Source of the DNA: Rhodoferax sp.
GTDB taxonomy: Bacteria > Pseudomonadota > Gammaproteobacteria > Burkholderiales > Burkholderiaceae_C
Assembly (NCBI RefSeq): GCF_014859475.1
Contig: NZ_JACUUE010000005.1
Span: 1-38,358 of the forward strand
Length of the DNA stretch: 38,358 bases
Reading direction: 5' to 3'
Shown: in pieces, positions 1 to 10,540 of the stretch
How positions within the stretch are numbered: position 1 is the stretch's first letter
How the letters are laid out: every line of letters begins with the position of its first letter
Position numbers and translations under genes: made by a program
The notes under the pieces: generated by a model
The model's input: only the letters and a program-made list of their open reading frames with translations
Database searches by the model: none
Told to the model about the DNA's origin: nothing

Positions 1-2
1 CA

Positions 3-30
3 TGGATTGCTTCACTTCGTTCGCAATGAC
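3..30. repeat. Short REP-like repeat (GGATTGCTTC...GCAATGACG type), at the left window edge
   Basis: Sequence ggattgcttcacttcgttcgcaatgacg contains the ATTGC...GCAAT dyad and resembles the dispersed 'GTCATTGCGAGCGAAGCGAAGCAATCC' repeat seen in many bacterial genomes (recalled, not searched). Confidence 0.45.
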
Positions 31-58
31 GACGTTCGTTCACGTTAAGCTCGGGGCC

Positions 59-409
59 ATGAAACTTATCCTGAAATGGCTGCTCAGTGCAGCTGCCCTG
101 CTGTGCGTGGCTTACCTATACAGCGGGGTGATTGTCAGCAGCTTTGGTGCGGCGCTGATTGCCGCCTTTGTCATCGGGCTGTTCAACATGGTGCTGCGCC
201 CGGTGCTGCTGGTGCTCACCCTGCCCGTCACGCTGGTCACGCTGGGGCTGTTTTTGTTTGTCATCAACGCCTTGATGTTCTGGTCGGCCGCCGGCATCCT
301 CCAGGGCTTTCATGTGCGTGACTTTTATGCCGCCCTGTGGGGCTCGCTGATCTACTCGGTGCTGGGGCTGTTCATCGACTCAGTTCTCGAGCGCCTGCTC
401 TTTAAATAG
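59..409 (+). CDS. Phage holin family / 4-TMS small membrane protein (PF04020-like)
   Basis: MKLILKWLLSAAALLCVAYLYSG...; four hydrophobic segments with NMVLRPVLLVLTLPVTLVTLGLFLFVINALMF pattern. Start taken at the internal ATG (59), not the ORF start. Confidence 0.8.
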   Translation: MKLILKWLLSAAALLCVAYLYSGVIVSSFGAALIAAFVIGLFNMVLRPVLLVLTLPVTLVTLGLFLFVINALMFWSAAGILQGFHVRDFYAALWGSLIYSVLGLFIDSVLERLLFK

Positions 410-1993
410 TGCCTCGATCTGACGCCGCCGCGTGTCGATGATCGAGGCGTCAATGTAGTCGGCCGAAGCATTGGAAGCCCCGGCACGCTGCAACCGATCC
501 TGCGCGGCCTTGAGCCGGTCTATGGCACCTGCGTAGTCGAGTTGCGCCACCCGCGCCTCGGCCTCGGCGCGCAAGGCGCGCAGGCTCTGGTTTTGCGCGG
601 CGTAAATGCTCGCCAGCCACTGCCACACGAGGGCATCCTGGGGCTGACTGACCAGCCAGACCTGCAGATTTTGCGCCACCTTGTCCAGCACCGCGTCGCG
701 CCCTGCCTGCGTGGCAATTTGCGCCTGCAGCAACAGGTCGGGGCGACGCAGGCTTGCTGCAGAGCCGTCTGCGGGACTGTTCAGGTCGAGCCCGACATCG
801 ACTCCCAGGGCCAGCACCTGCGGGCGCGAGCGGTCGCGTGCCGCGAGTTCAATTTCCAAACCCAGCCAGCGCATTTGGCGCCTGGCCTCGGGCTCATCGC
901 CCACCACTTTTTGCAACTGCGCATACTGTTTGCGCGCTTGCGCCGCATCGCGCAGGCGGCTGGCAGCCATGGCCGCGCCATAAAGCGTGCCCGCCTGCTG
1001 CGCCAAAGCCTGTGCGGGTGCCAGGTTGTCGGCCTGCGCCTGCCAGCCGCGCAGCGCGTCGGCACCGGGGTTGGCCAGCACCCGGGCGCGCGCCGTCAGC
1101 ATGGCGTGCGTCGCGGTGGGCGCCACGTCAACGCTGTGCGGCGCCCCCAGGGGCAGGCGTGACTGCATGTCGGCGATGCGCTCGGTGGTCAGCGGGTGGC
1201 TGCGCAGATAAGGGTAGGCGCCGCTGTCGTTGAGCCTGGCGGCCTGTTGCAGTTTGTCAAACATGCCGACAAAACCCTGCGCCTCGAAGCCAGCCTGCGT
1301 CATCACGCCAAAGCCCACGCGATCGGCCTCGCGCTCCATGTCGCGCGAAAAATTGAGCTGGCTTTGCGCCGACAGGGCTTGCCCGCCGACGATCATGGCA
1401 TTGCCTGCCTCAGGACTTTTGCTGGCCGCCAGCGCGCCCAGAATCATGGCACCGATCATCCAGGGGGTTTGCTTTTCGTTCTTGGAGATCAGGCGCGAAA
1501 TATGGCGCTGGGTGACGTGGCTCAGCTCGTGGCCCAGCACCGAGGCCAGCTCGTCGCGGCTGCTCACCACCGCCAGCAAGCCCAAGTGAACGCCAAAATA
1601 ACCACCCGGCAGGGCAAACGCGTTGACGCTTCGGTCGCGCCCCAGCACAATGCGCCAGGCAAAACGCTCGTCAAGCTCGGGCGTGAGATCACCTCGCGCT
1701 CGGGCGGCGGCCAGCAGCGGCAGCCAGATGCCCTGCACATAGTCGGTGAGCACCGGATCGTCAATAAAATCGGGGTCGCGGTACAGTTCGCGGGCAATGC
1801 GGTCACCCAGGCGGCGTTCGGCACCGGCGCTCATGGCGCTGCCATCGCCGAGCAGGGGCAGCGTGCCGGCAACGCTGCCTCGCGCTTGCAACGGTATTGG
1901 CATGGCCAGGCCAATGGCTGCCAGAAGAAGTGTTGCGCGGCCTGCTGCAATCAGCTTGGCCAGCAACTTGGGTTTGAATTGAGCCATCAACAT
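380..1993 (-). CDS. M48 family metalloprotease, BepA/YfgC-like, with C-terminal repeat region
   Basis: HExxH motif (LGHELSHVTQRH), signal-like N-terminus, 537 aa. Confidence 0.9.
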   Translation of the reverse strand: MLMAQFKPKLLAKLIAAGRATLLLAAIGLAMPIPLQARGSVAGTLPLLGDGSAMSAGAERRLGDRIARELYRDPDFIDDPVLTDYVQGIWLPLLAAARARGDLTPELDERFAWRIVLGRDRSVNAFALPGGYFGVHLGLLAVVSSRDELASVLGHELSHVTQRHISRLISKNEKQTPWMIGAMILGALAASKSPEAGNAMIVGGQALSAQSQLNFSRDMEREADRVGFGVMTQAGFEAQGFVGMFDKLQQAARLNDSGAYPYLRSHPLTTERIADMQSRLPLGAPHSVDVAPTATHAMLTARARVLANPGADALRGWQAQADNLAPAQALAQQAGTLYGAAMAASRLRDAAQARKQYAQLQKVVGDEPEARRQMRWLGLEIELAARDRSRPQVLALGVDVGLDLNSPADGSAASLRRPDLLLQAQIATQAGRDAVLDKVAQNLQVWLVSQPQDALVWQWLASIYAAQNQSLRALRAEAEARVAQLDYAGAIDRLKAAQDRLQRAGASNASADYIDASIIDTRRRQIEALFKEQALEN

Positions 1994-2116
1994 GAGCGAT
2001 AAATTTTGTGCACCTACAAAAGAATAAATCAGACGACCACCGTATGATGCCAGCTGTGTGTAAAGGTTCGGTTAAGCCGATGCCTTCATTTCAATCCACC
2101 TCACCCCATTTTTGTC

Positions 2117-2629
2117 ATGAGCACCCTCACCCATTTTGACGCCCAGGGCCAGGCCCACATGGTCGATGTGGCAGCCAAGCCCGCCAGCCACCGCATTGGC
2201 ATCGCGGGCGGGCGCATCAACATGCAGCCCGGCACACTGGCGATCATTGAGAGCGGCAACGCCAAAAAAGGCGACGTGCTGGGCATTGCCCGCGTGGCCG
2301 GCATCATGGCGGCCAAAAAAACCAGCGACCTGATTCCCCTGTGCCACCCGTTGGCACTGACCCGTGTCGCGATTGAATTCAAGGTACTGCACGCCAGCCC
2401 CTCCCATGCCGCCGGCATATTGTGCCAGGCCACCGTCGAAACGGTGGGCCCCACCGGCGTGGAAATGGAAGCGCTCACCGCAGTATCAGCCGCACTGCTG
2501 ACCATTTACGACATGTGCAAGGCGGTGGACCGCGGCATGGTGATGACCGACATCATGCTGCTGGAAAAGCATGGCGGCAAGTCGGGCAGTTTTGTCAACC
2601 CGGGTGCCACCTCCCATGAGAACGTTTAA
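2117..2629 (+). CDS. moaC: Cyclic pyranopterin monophosphate synthase MoaC
   Basis: [18 protein letters not shown] and [24 protein letters not shown] motifs. Confidence 0.95.
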   Translation: MSTLTHFDAQGQAHMVDVAAKPASHRIGIAGGRINMQPGTLAIIESGNAKKGDVLGIARVAGIMAAKKTSDLIPLCHPLALTRVAIEFKVLHASPSHAAGILCQATVETVGPTGVEMEALTAVSAALLTIYDMCKAVDRGMVMTDIMLLEKHGGKSGSFVNPGATSHENV

Positions 2630-3086
2630 TCCAGGCCTTTGGCCCGCGCGTCTGAGCACCTTGGTGCTTGCGGCCTTGGCCGCGGCCAGCGTGGCGTACT
2701 GGGGCCTGCGCTGGTCCGAGCCGCCCGCTACGCCACGCTTTCAAGGCGAGCCGTTCGGCCAACGCCCCATCGACACGGCCCGGGTCGCACAAGTGCTGGG
2801 CGCCGACGCGATGCCTGTGGGCAACGGCGCGGTGCTCGCCGTGCCCAACACCAGCAGCGACTACAAGCTCGAAGGCGTCATTGCCCAGGGCTTCAGCAGC
2901 GGGCGCGGCAGCGCCTTGATTGCCATCGGCCGCGACAAAGCCAAACCCTACAAAGTGGGCGACCACTTGAGTGATGATCTGGTGCTGCAATCGGTCTCGG
3001 CGCGCGGTGCCGCCCTGGCGCCCGACATGGCGGCGCCGGCATCGGTCGAGCTCGAATTACCGCCGCTCGACGGCGTCAAACCCTGA
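2616..3086 (+). CDS. Type II secretion GspC/protein N-like, single TM plus GspC homology region
   Basis: [33 protein letters not shown] then [39 protein letters not shown] overlaps the moaC 3' end by 14 nt. Confidence 0.65.
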   Translation: MRTFNPGLWPARLSTLVLAALAAASVAYWGLRWSEPPATPRFQGEPFGQRPIDTARVAQVLGADAMPVGNGAVLAVPNTSSDYKLEGVIAQGFSSGRGSALIAIGRDKAKPYKVGDHLSDDLVLQSVSARGAALAPDMAAPASVELELPPLDGVKP

Positions 3087-3110
3087 TTTCAGCCCCACCT
3101 CCACCGCACC

Positions 3111-3512
3111 ATGACCGCATCCCCTCGCTACCAATTCCAGGTTCAAGTCCAACCGCGCTACCTGGCTGACCAGTCGGACCCGACGCAGGGTCTGTATTTT
3201 TTTGCCTACACCATCACCATCCGCAACAGCGGCCAAGTGGCAGCGCAATTGATTTCCCGCACCTGGAACGTCAACGACGCCCAGGGCCACCACGAAAAAG
3301 TCAAGGGCCTGGGCGTGGTCGGGCACCAACCGCTGCTGCAACCCGGCGAAGCCTTCGAGTACACCAGCGGCACGCGCCTGCGCACGCCCACCGGCACCAT
3401 GCACGGCAGCTTTTTTTGCGTGGCCGAAGACGGTGAAAAGTTCGATGTCGATGTGCCCATGTTCGTGCTCGACGCGCTGAGCGAGAGTGGCGGCACGCGC
3501 ACCCTGCATTGA
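3111..3512 (+). CDS. apaG: Co2+/Mg2+ efflux protein ApaG
   Basis: FAYTITIRNSGQVAAQLISRTWNVND...GVVGHQPLLQPGEAFEYTSG...GTMHGSF. Confidence 0.95.
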   Translation: MTASPRYQFQVQVQPRYLADQSDPTQGLYFFAYTITIRNSGQVAAQLISRTWNVNDAQGHHEKVKGLGVVGHQPLLQPGEAFEYTSGTRLRTPTGTMHGSFFCVAEDGEKFDVDVPMFVLDALSESGGTRTLH

Positions 3513-3543
3513 CGTTCAGCGTCGATTCAAACTGATCTGAGCT

Positions 3544-4542
3544 ATGGGTGAATTCGATCTGATTGCGCGCTACTTCAAGCGCCCGGTGCGACAGGCAGCG
3601 CTGGGCGTGGGCGACGACTGCGCGCTGCTGCAACCCGCGCCCGGCACCCAACTGGCCATCTCTTGCGATATGTTGGTGCAGGGCCGCCATTTTTTTGCCG
3701 ACACCGACCCGCGCCAGCTCGGCCACAAAAGCCTGGCCGTCAACCTCAGCGACCTGGCGGCCTGTGGCGCCAAACCGCTGGCGTTCACGCTGGCGCTGGC
3801 GCTGCCCGAGGTGAAAGAGCCCTGGCTTGCGGCCTTTGCCCAGGGCCTGTTCGCGCTGGCCGACGCGCACGGCTGTGAACTCATCGGCGGCGACACCACC
3901 GCCGGGCCGCTCAACATCTGCATCACGGTGTTTGGCGAGGTGCCAGTGGTTAACGGCACCTCGCTGGCCCTGCTGCGCAGCGGCGCCCGCGCCGGCGACG
4001 ATCTGTATGTGAGCGGCACGCTGGGCGATGCCCGGCTGGCACTCGACGCAATGCAGGGCAAATTGACCGTGCCCGATGCGGTACTGGCTGCTGCACGCGA
4101 GCGGCTGCAGCGCCCCACGCCACGCGTGGCGCTGGGCCTGGCCTTGCGCGGCATTGCCAGCGCCGCCATTGACGTTAGCGACGGCCTGATCGGCGACTTG
4201 GGGCACATTCTGGAAAGCTCGCGCGTGGGCGCCACGGTGCTAGCGGATCAGGCGGTGGCATGCGTTGCCGGCCATGCCCATGCTGCGCAAAGCACCGACG
4301 CAGCAGGTCTGCACTTGTCGCAAGAACAATGGCGCAGCCTGGCGCTGTGCGGCGGTGACGACTACGAGCTGCTGTTTACCGCCCCGCCATCTCAGCGCGC
4401 GGCCGTCGCCGCAGCCGCCCGGGCCAGCCAGACACCGGTGCGCTGCCTTGGCCAAATCGAAGCCGCCGCAGGGTTGCGGTTGCTGGACGCCCAGGGCCAG
4501 GCCCTGCCCAACCACTACGCCTCGTTCGACCACTTCGCCTGA
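3544..4542 (+). CDS. thiL: Thiamine-phosphate kinase
   Basis: GEFDLIARYF...GVGDDCALL...HKSLAVNLSDLAACGAKP...GGDTTAGPLNICITVFGE...DVSDGLIGDLGHI. Confidence 0.95.
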   Translation: MGEFDLIARYFKRPVRQAALGVGDDCALLQPAPGTQLAISCDMLVQGRHFFADTDPRQLGHKSLAVNLSDLAACGAKPLAFTLALALPEVKEPWLAAFAQGLFALADAHGCELIGGDTTAGPLNICITVFGEVPVVNGTSLALLRSGARAGDDLYVSGTLGDARLALDAMQGKLTVPDAVLAAARERLQRPTPRVALGLALRGIASAAIDVSDGLIGDLGHILESSRVGATVLADQAVACVAGHAHAAQSTDAAGLHLSQEQWRSLALCGGDDYELLFTAPPSQRAAVAAAARASQTPVRCLGQIEAAAGLRLLDAQGQALPNHYASFDHFA

Positions 4543-4580
4543 GGCCGGGCGCGGCTCTGCATTCGCTCGATAATCTGACC

Positions 4581-5162
4581 ATGCTTGATCAAAAGACTGT
4601 CATCTACCCGGAAACAACTGCCTCTGCAAAGGCCGCCAGGCCTGCAGTGACTCCCAGCGGCCGCTTCATGATGGCGCACCCCGCGCATGTGATGGCGCTG
4701 GGCTTTGGCTCCGGGCTCAGCCCCAAAGCCCCTGGCACCATGGGCACGCTGTGGGCCTGGGCACTGTTTGCGCTGCTGGAACACCGCCTGACAGAGTCGC
4801 AATGGGGCTGGCTCATCGCCATCAGCATTGTGGCGGGCTGGTGGGTTTGCACGCTCACTGCCAAACACATGCGCGTGCTCGACCCGAGCAGCATCGTTTG
4901 GGACGAAATTGCCGCCTTCTGGCTGGTGCTGTGGTTGGTCAGCCCGACCGGTTTTTGGGGCCAACTCGCTGCCTTTGCCTTGTTCAGGTTCTTTGATGCC
5001 GCCAAACCTGGCCCAGTGGCTTGGGCCGACCAGCTCTACCACGACGTGAATCCGGCCACCGACCCGGCAGCTTGGCACAAGGCCGGCTGGGGCATCATGC
5101 TCGATGATCTGGTGGCCGCTTTTTGCGCCCTGCTGGTGATCGCACTGTGGCGGGTCTGGTGA
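4581..5162 (+). CDS. pgpA: Phosphatidylglycerophosphatase A
   Basis: GFGSGLSPKAPGTMGTLWAW...VWDEIAAFWLVL...HDVNPATDPAAWHKAGWGIMLDDLVAA. Confidence 0.9.
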   Translation: MLDQKTVIYPETTASAKAARPAVTPSGRFMMAHPAHVMALGFGSGLSPKAPGTMGTLWAWALFALLEHRLTESQWGWLIAISIVAGWWVCTLTAKHMRVLDPSSIVWDEIAAFWLVLWLVSPTGFWGQLAAFALFRFFDAAKPGPVAWADQLYHDVNPATDPAAWHKAGWGIMLDDLVAAFCALLVIALWRVW

Positions 5163-5166
5163 GGCC

Positions 5167-5685
5167 ATGACGCGCCTTAGCCCCCAGCATCCGGCAGCTT
5201 TGACAGGCGCAGCAGCTGCCGCTCGGCTGGCCGATCTGTTACTGGCCAAAAACTGGCTGTTGTGCACGGCCGAGAGCTGCACCGGTGGCCTCATAGCCGC
5301 CGCCTGCACCGGCCTGGCGGGCTCGAGCCACTGGTTCGAGCGCGGCTTTGTCACTTACTCCAACGCGGCCAAATGCGAGTTGCTGGGGGTCGATGCCGGG
5401 TTGATCGAAACCCATGGCGCCGTCAGCGAAGCCGTGGCGCGTGCCATGGCAGCAGGCGCCCTGACGCATTCGCACGCCCAGGTTTCTGTGGCCGTCACAG
5501 GCGTGGCAGGCCCCACCGGTGGCAGCGCCGACAAACCGGTGGGCACGGTGTGGTTTGGCTTTGCCCTGCCCGGTGGCGTAACGAGTCAATTGCAGCACTT
5601 CACGGGCGACCGCGCTGGCGTACGCCAAGCCACCGTGCTGCATGCCTTGAACCGATTGAGCGAACTCATCCAAAGCAGGACCTGA
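5167..5685 (+). CDS. pncC: CinA family nicotinamide-nucleotide amidohydrolase (PncC)
   Basis: AESCTGGLIAAACTGLAGSSHWFERGFVTYSN...VAVTGVAGPTGGSADKPVGTVWFGF. Confidence 0.9.
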   Translation: MTRLSPQHPAALTGAAAAARLADLLLAKNWLLCTAESCTGGLIAAACTGLAGSSHWFERGFVTYSNAAKCELLGVDAGLIETHGAVSEAVARAMAAGALTHSHAQVSVAVTGVAGPTGGSADKPVGTVWFGFALPGGVTSQLQHFTGDRAGVRQATVLHALNRLSELIQSRT

Positions 5686-5686
5686 A

Positions 5687-6340
5687 ATGAAGATTTTGAT
5701 CATTGAAGATGATGCGTTGATGGGCGCAGGTCTGCAGTCTGCGCTCAACAATGCCGGATTTGATGCGGATTGGGTGGCCGATGGACAGGCTGCGCTCGAT
5801 TTGCTGGGCCACACTTTTTACCGTGCTGCCGTGCTCGACATCACGCTGCCCAGCCTTGACGGCATGGAGGTGCTCAAGCAGCTGCGCGCCAGCGGCAGCA
5901 AGCTGCCGGTGCTGATGCTCACCGCGCGCGACACCACGCGCGACAAGGTGCTGTGTTTTGAGGCTGGCGCCGACGACTTTCTGGTCAAGACCACCGACAT
6001 CGAAGAGCTGATCGCGCGCCTGCAAGCGCTGATCCGGCGCGCCGGCTTTGTCGGCCGGCTGCAGGTCGGCGCGCTGATGCTCGATGCCGACCAGCAACAG
6101 GTCACGCTCAATGAGGAAGCGCTCAACCTGTCCAACCGCGAGTTCAAACTGCTGCGTGTGCTGATGGAAAGCGCGGGCCAGGTGATTGCGCGCGGCAAGC
6201 TCGAGCAATTGGTATTCGGGTCGAGCCACAACAACGACAGCAATGTGCTTGAAGTCCACATCCACCACCTGCGGCAAAAAATTGGCGAGCACAGCATCAA
6301 GACCGTGCGCGGCGTGGGCTACACCCTGCTCAGGCCCTGA
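5687..6340 (+). CDS. OmpR-family response regulator (QseB/TctD type)
   Basis: MKILIIEDDALMGAGL...VLDITLPSLDGMEVL...C-terminal winged helix NREFKLLRVLMES...VHIHHLRQKIG. Confidence 0.92.
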   Translation: MKILIIEDDALMGAGLQSALNNAGFDADWVADGQAALDLLGHTFYRAAVLDITLPSLDGMEVLKQLRASGSKLPVLMLTARDTTRDKVLCFEAGADDFLVKTTDIEELIARLQALIRRAGFVGRLQVGALMLDADQQQVTLNEEALNLSNREFKLLRVLMESAGQVIARGKLEQLVFGSSHNNDSNVLEVHIHHLRQKIGEHSIKTVRGVGYTLLRP

Positions 6341-6353
6341 TGGCTTACAAAGC

Positions 6354-7843
<1,490 letters not shown>

Positions 7844-7847
<4 letters not shown>

Positions 7848-8218
7848 CGCAGCGCAACTCAACCTGGATTCCTCAGTTGACCACAGATTTTTTCAGCGGC
7901 TTTGCCACAGGTCTGGCGCTGATCGTGGCCATTGGCTCGCAAAACGCCTTCGTGCTGCGCCAGGGCATTCTGCGCCAGCACGTGCTGCCACTGGTGCTGT
8001 TTTGCGCGTTGTCAGACGCGCTGCTGATTCTGGCAGGCATTGGCGGCGCGGGCGTGCTCATTCGCGGCAACGAGGTGCTGATAACATTCACGCGCTATGG
8101 CGGCGCCCTGTTCCTGGCCGCTTACGGCGTATTGGCCGCGCGGCGCGCCTGGCGCGTGCTCGACGGGCTGATTGCGCTGGCCATGTGGACGCTGGCGGCG
8201 ATGCTGCTGGCGGGCTGA
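7844..8218 (+). pseudogene. LysE/ArgO-family amino acid exporter with apparent in-frame central deletion
   Basis: 124 aa. N-terminus FFSGFATGLALIVAIGSQNAFVLRQG and C-terminus AWRVLDGLIALAMWTLAAMLL match both ends of ~205 aa LysE/ArgO proteins; the conserved central LNPHVYLDT region is missing. TTG start overlaps the kinase stop. Confidence 0.75.
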
Positions 8219-8301
8219 TCTGTCAGGCGTCGGGGCGCACCCGCATGGATTTTCCGGGCATAAATTCATTCACTGAATAGCTGACCCCATAGAATGCAGC
8301 C

Positions 8302-8439
8302 ATGCACCCACGTCTCGCTACGCCACTGACCAAAGATGCCTTGCACTGCGTCCTCGCGGCGTGCGCCGGACGCGAGGTGGCGCCATTTGGCGGCAACTTG
8401 TGGGCCGTGCCACTGTCGGCCGGATGGGCAGCAGTCTGA
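8302..8439 (+). CDS. Possible small protein (45 aa) upstream of the retropepsin-like gene
   Basis: MHPRLATPLTKDALHCVLAACAGREVAPFGGNLWAVPLSAGWAAV*; ends 2 nt before the ATG at 8442; TAGAAT (-10-like) at 8290-8295. Confidence 0.3.
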   Translation: MHPRLATPLTKDALHCVLAACAGREVAPFGGNLWAVPLSAGWAAV

Positions 8440-8441
8440 AC

Positions 8442-9095
8442 ATGGGCGTTGAAGACCGCGACTGGTACCGCGACGCGCAGCGCGAGCGTGAAAAACAGCG
8501 CCAGATGGACGAAACCCGCAACAAATTTGCGTCGTTTACCCAAAAAAACCTCAACGGCAAGCAGCGGCCGCAAGCTGCGCCTGGCGCGCGTGCGCCCGGG
8601 CAAACCGGGCTGATCCCGATGTTGTTGTTCTGGTTGCTTGTCATGGGCCTGCTTTACGCGCTGATGACGCACTACCTCAAACCCAAAGCTGCGCAGGTAT
8701 TGACCAATGGTGACCTGGTGATTGCGCGGGCGCGCGACGGCCATTTTTATGCCCCAGGCACGGTCAATGGCGAGCCGGTGACGTTCATGGTTGACACCGG
8801 CGCGTCGCTGGTGAGCGTGAGCGAGCCGGTGGCGCGGGCCGCCGGCCTGCGCGGCGGTGTACCCACCACGTTCCATACCGCCAACGGATCACAGCCCGGG
8901 CGGGTGGTGGATGGCGTGACGATCTCGTTGGGCAACGCGCGCGTGACGAATGTTCGCGTGGGCGTAGGACTGCGCATGAGCGACGACCAGCGGGCCTTGC
9001 TCGGCCAGTCGTTCCTGTCAAAATTTGACATCGCCATGACGCAAAACAAAATGGTGTTGCGCGCCAGGCCCCAACTCAAATTGGGGCAAAAATAG
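8442..9095 (+). CDS. Retropepsin-like aspartic protease family protein, membrane anchored
   Basis: TM segment LIPMLLFWLLVMGLLYALM followed by FMVDTGASLVSVSEPVARAAGL and LLGQSFLSKFDIA. Confidence 0.88.
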   Translation: MGVEDRDWYRDAQREREKQRQMDETRNKFASFTQKNLNGKQRPQAAPGARAPGQTGLIPMLLFWLLVMGLLYALMTHYLKPKAAQVLTNGDLVIARARDGHFYAPGTVNGEPVTFMVDTGASLVSVSEPVARAAGLRGGVPTTFHTANGSQPGRVVDGVTISLGNARVTNVRVGVGLRMSDDQRALLGQSFLSKFDIAMTQNKMVLRARPQLKLGQK

Positions 9096-9148
9096 CGACC
9101 GCGCTCACCCCGGATGGCGAATTCAATTTATATTGATTGTGAGATGTG

Positions 9149-9224
9149 TGGTGCCGCTTGTCGGATTCGAACTGACGACCTACCGCTTACAAGGCGGTTG
9201 CTCTACCAACTGAGCTAAAGCGGC
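9149..9224 (-). tRNA. tRNA-Thr (anticodon TGT), CCA encoded
   Basis: Reverse complement GCCGCTTTAGCTCAGTTGGTAGAGCAACCGCCTTGTAAGCGGTAGGTCGTCAGTTCGAATCCGACAAGCGGCACCA folds as a cloverleaf with 7-bp acceptor stem and anticodon loop CTTGTAA. Confidence 0.97.
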
Positions 9225-9278
9225 ACGGGACGCATTTTACATGACGCAGTTGGTGCCTGGGTCAGGCCTGCGGCCTGC

Positions 9279-9803
9279 TTATTTGATGCGTGTGAGCGTC
9301 GGGCGCGCGCGCGCTTTGCCGGTGGCTGCGGGTTTTTTTCCGGACTTTTTGGGCTCGGCAATGACTGCGGCAGGAACGCTGGCCAGATGCGATGGCGCGG
9401 GTTCAGCACTGCTGCTGTCCTGGGCTTGATCTTCTGGTGTCTGCGAAGAGTCACCAACTTCAGCAGCAAGCCCAACGCGACTGGCTTTGGGGAAAGCCAT
9501 GCCTTGGCCATTTTCGCGCGCAAAGATGGCCAGCACGCGATCCACCGGCACCATCACGTCGCGCACCGCGCCGGCAAAGCGGGCTTTGAACGTCAGGTAA
9601 TCGTTGCTGATTTGCAGGCCTGTGGTGGAGTCGTAGCTGATGTTGAGCACAATTTCGCCGTCCTTGACGAATTCGCGCGGCACCAGTACTGCGCCGTCAA
9701 CTGCCACGGTCACATAAGGTGTCAAACCATTGTCTGTACACCACTCATGCCAGGCGCGGATCAGGTAGGGCTGGGACGATGTCGGCTCTAGGGATGGCTT
9801 CAT
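9279..9803 (-). CDS. sspB: ClpXP protease specificity-enhancing factor SspB
   Basis: QPYLIRAWHEWCTDNGLTPYVTVAVDGAVLVPREFVKDGEIVLNIS; adjacent to sspA. Confidence 0.95.
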   Translation of the reverse strand: MKPSLEPTSSQPYLIRAWHEWCTDNGLTPYVTVAVDGAVLVPREFVKDGEIVLNISYDSTTGLQISNDYLTFKARFAGAVRDVMVPVDRVLAIFARENGQGMAFPKASRVGLAAEVGDSSQTPEDQAQDSSSAEPAPSHLASVPAAVIAEPKKSGKKPAATGKARARPTLTRIK

Positions 9804-9821
9804 TGAATCAGCACCTGCTCA

Positions 9822-10433
9822 TTATTTGCGCATGACTTTTTCTGAGGGCGTGAGCGCCTCAATGTAGGCCGGGCGTGAAAAAATGCGCTCGGCATACTTG
9901 AGCAAGGGTGCCGCATTTTTACTGAGCTCGATGCCGTAGTAATCGAGGCGCCAAAGCAACGGCGCAATGGCCACATCGAGCATCGAGAAGCCCTCGCCCA
10001 GCATGAATTTGTTTTTCAGAAACACGGGCGCGAGCTGGGTAAGACGGTCACGAATGTGGGTCCGGGCTTTTTCCAATGCCTTTTCGTTGGTCTTGGCGGT
10101 GCGGGATTCGAGCGTGACCACGTGGGAGAACAGTTCTTTTTCGAAATTGAGTAGAAAAAGCCTGACACGTGCCCGATCGACCGGGTCACCGGGCATCAAT
10201 TGCGGGTGCGGAAAGCGCTCGTCGATGTACTCGTTGATGATGTTGGATTCATACAGGATCAGGTCGCGCTCCACCAAAATCGGCACCTGGCCGTAGGGGT
10301 TCATGACGTTGATGTCTTCGGGTTTGTTGTACAGGTCAACATCGCGAATCTCAAAGTCCATGCCTTTTTCAAACAGGACAAAACGGCAGCGATGTGAAAA
10401 GGGGCAGGTTGTACCCGAGTAAAGCACCATCAT
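9822..10433 (-). CDS. sspA: Stringent starvation protein A (GST-like)
   Basis: MMVLYSGTTCPFSHRCRFVLFEKGMDFEIRDVDLYNKPEDINVMNPYGQVPILVERDLILYESNIINEYIDERFPHPQLMP. Confidence 0.95.
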   Translation of the reverse strand: MMVLYSGTTCPFSHRCRFVLFEKGMDFEIRDVDLYNKPEDINVMNPYGQVPILVERDLILYESNIINEYIDERFPHPQLMPGDPVDRARVRLFLLNFEKELFSHVVTLESRTAKTNEKALEKARTHIRDRLTQLAPVFLKNKFMLGEGFSMLDVAIAPLLWRLDYYGIELSKNAAPLLKYAERIFSRPAYIEALTPSEKVMRK

Positions 10434-10540
10434 GGTGGAGGCTCCTAAAAAAGTAAAAGAGCGGGCGGCCGGAAAGCTGCCCACTCTGGAGGGTTGAAGT
10501 ACGCAGCCTGAAAGCTTTGTACCAACCAGTGATCGATAGC

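Noticed and set aside
9225-9278. Rho-independent terminator after sspB
   Set aside because: Only a short CAGGC/GCCTG stem near the sspB 3' end without a U tract; not strong enough to list.
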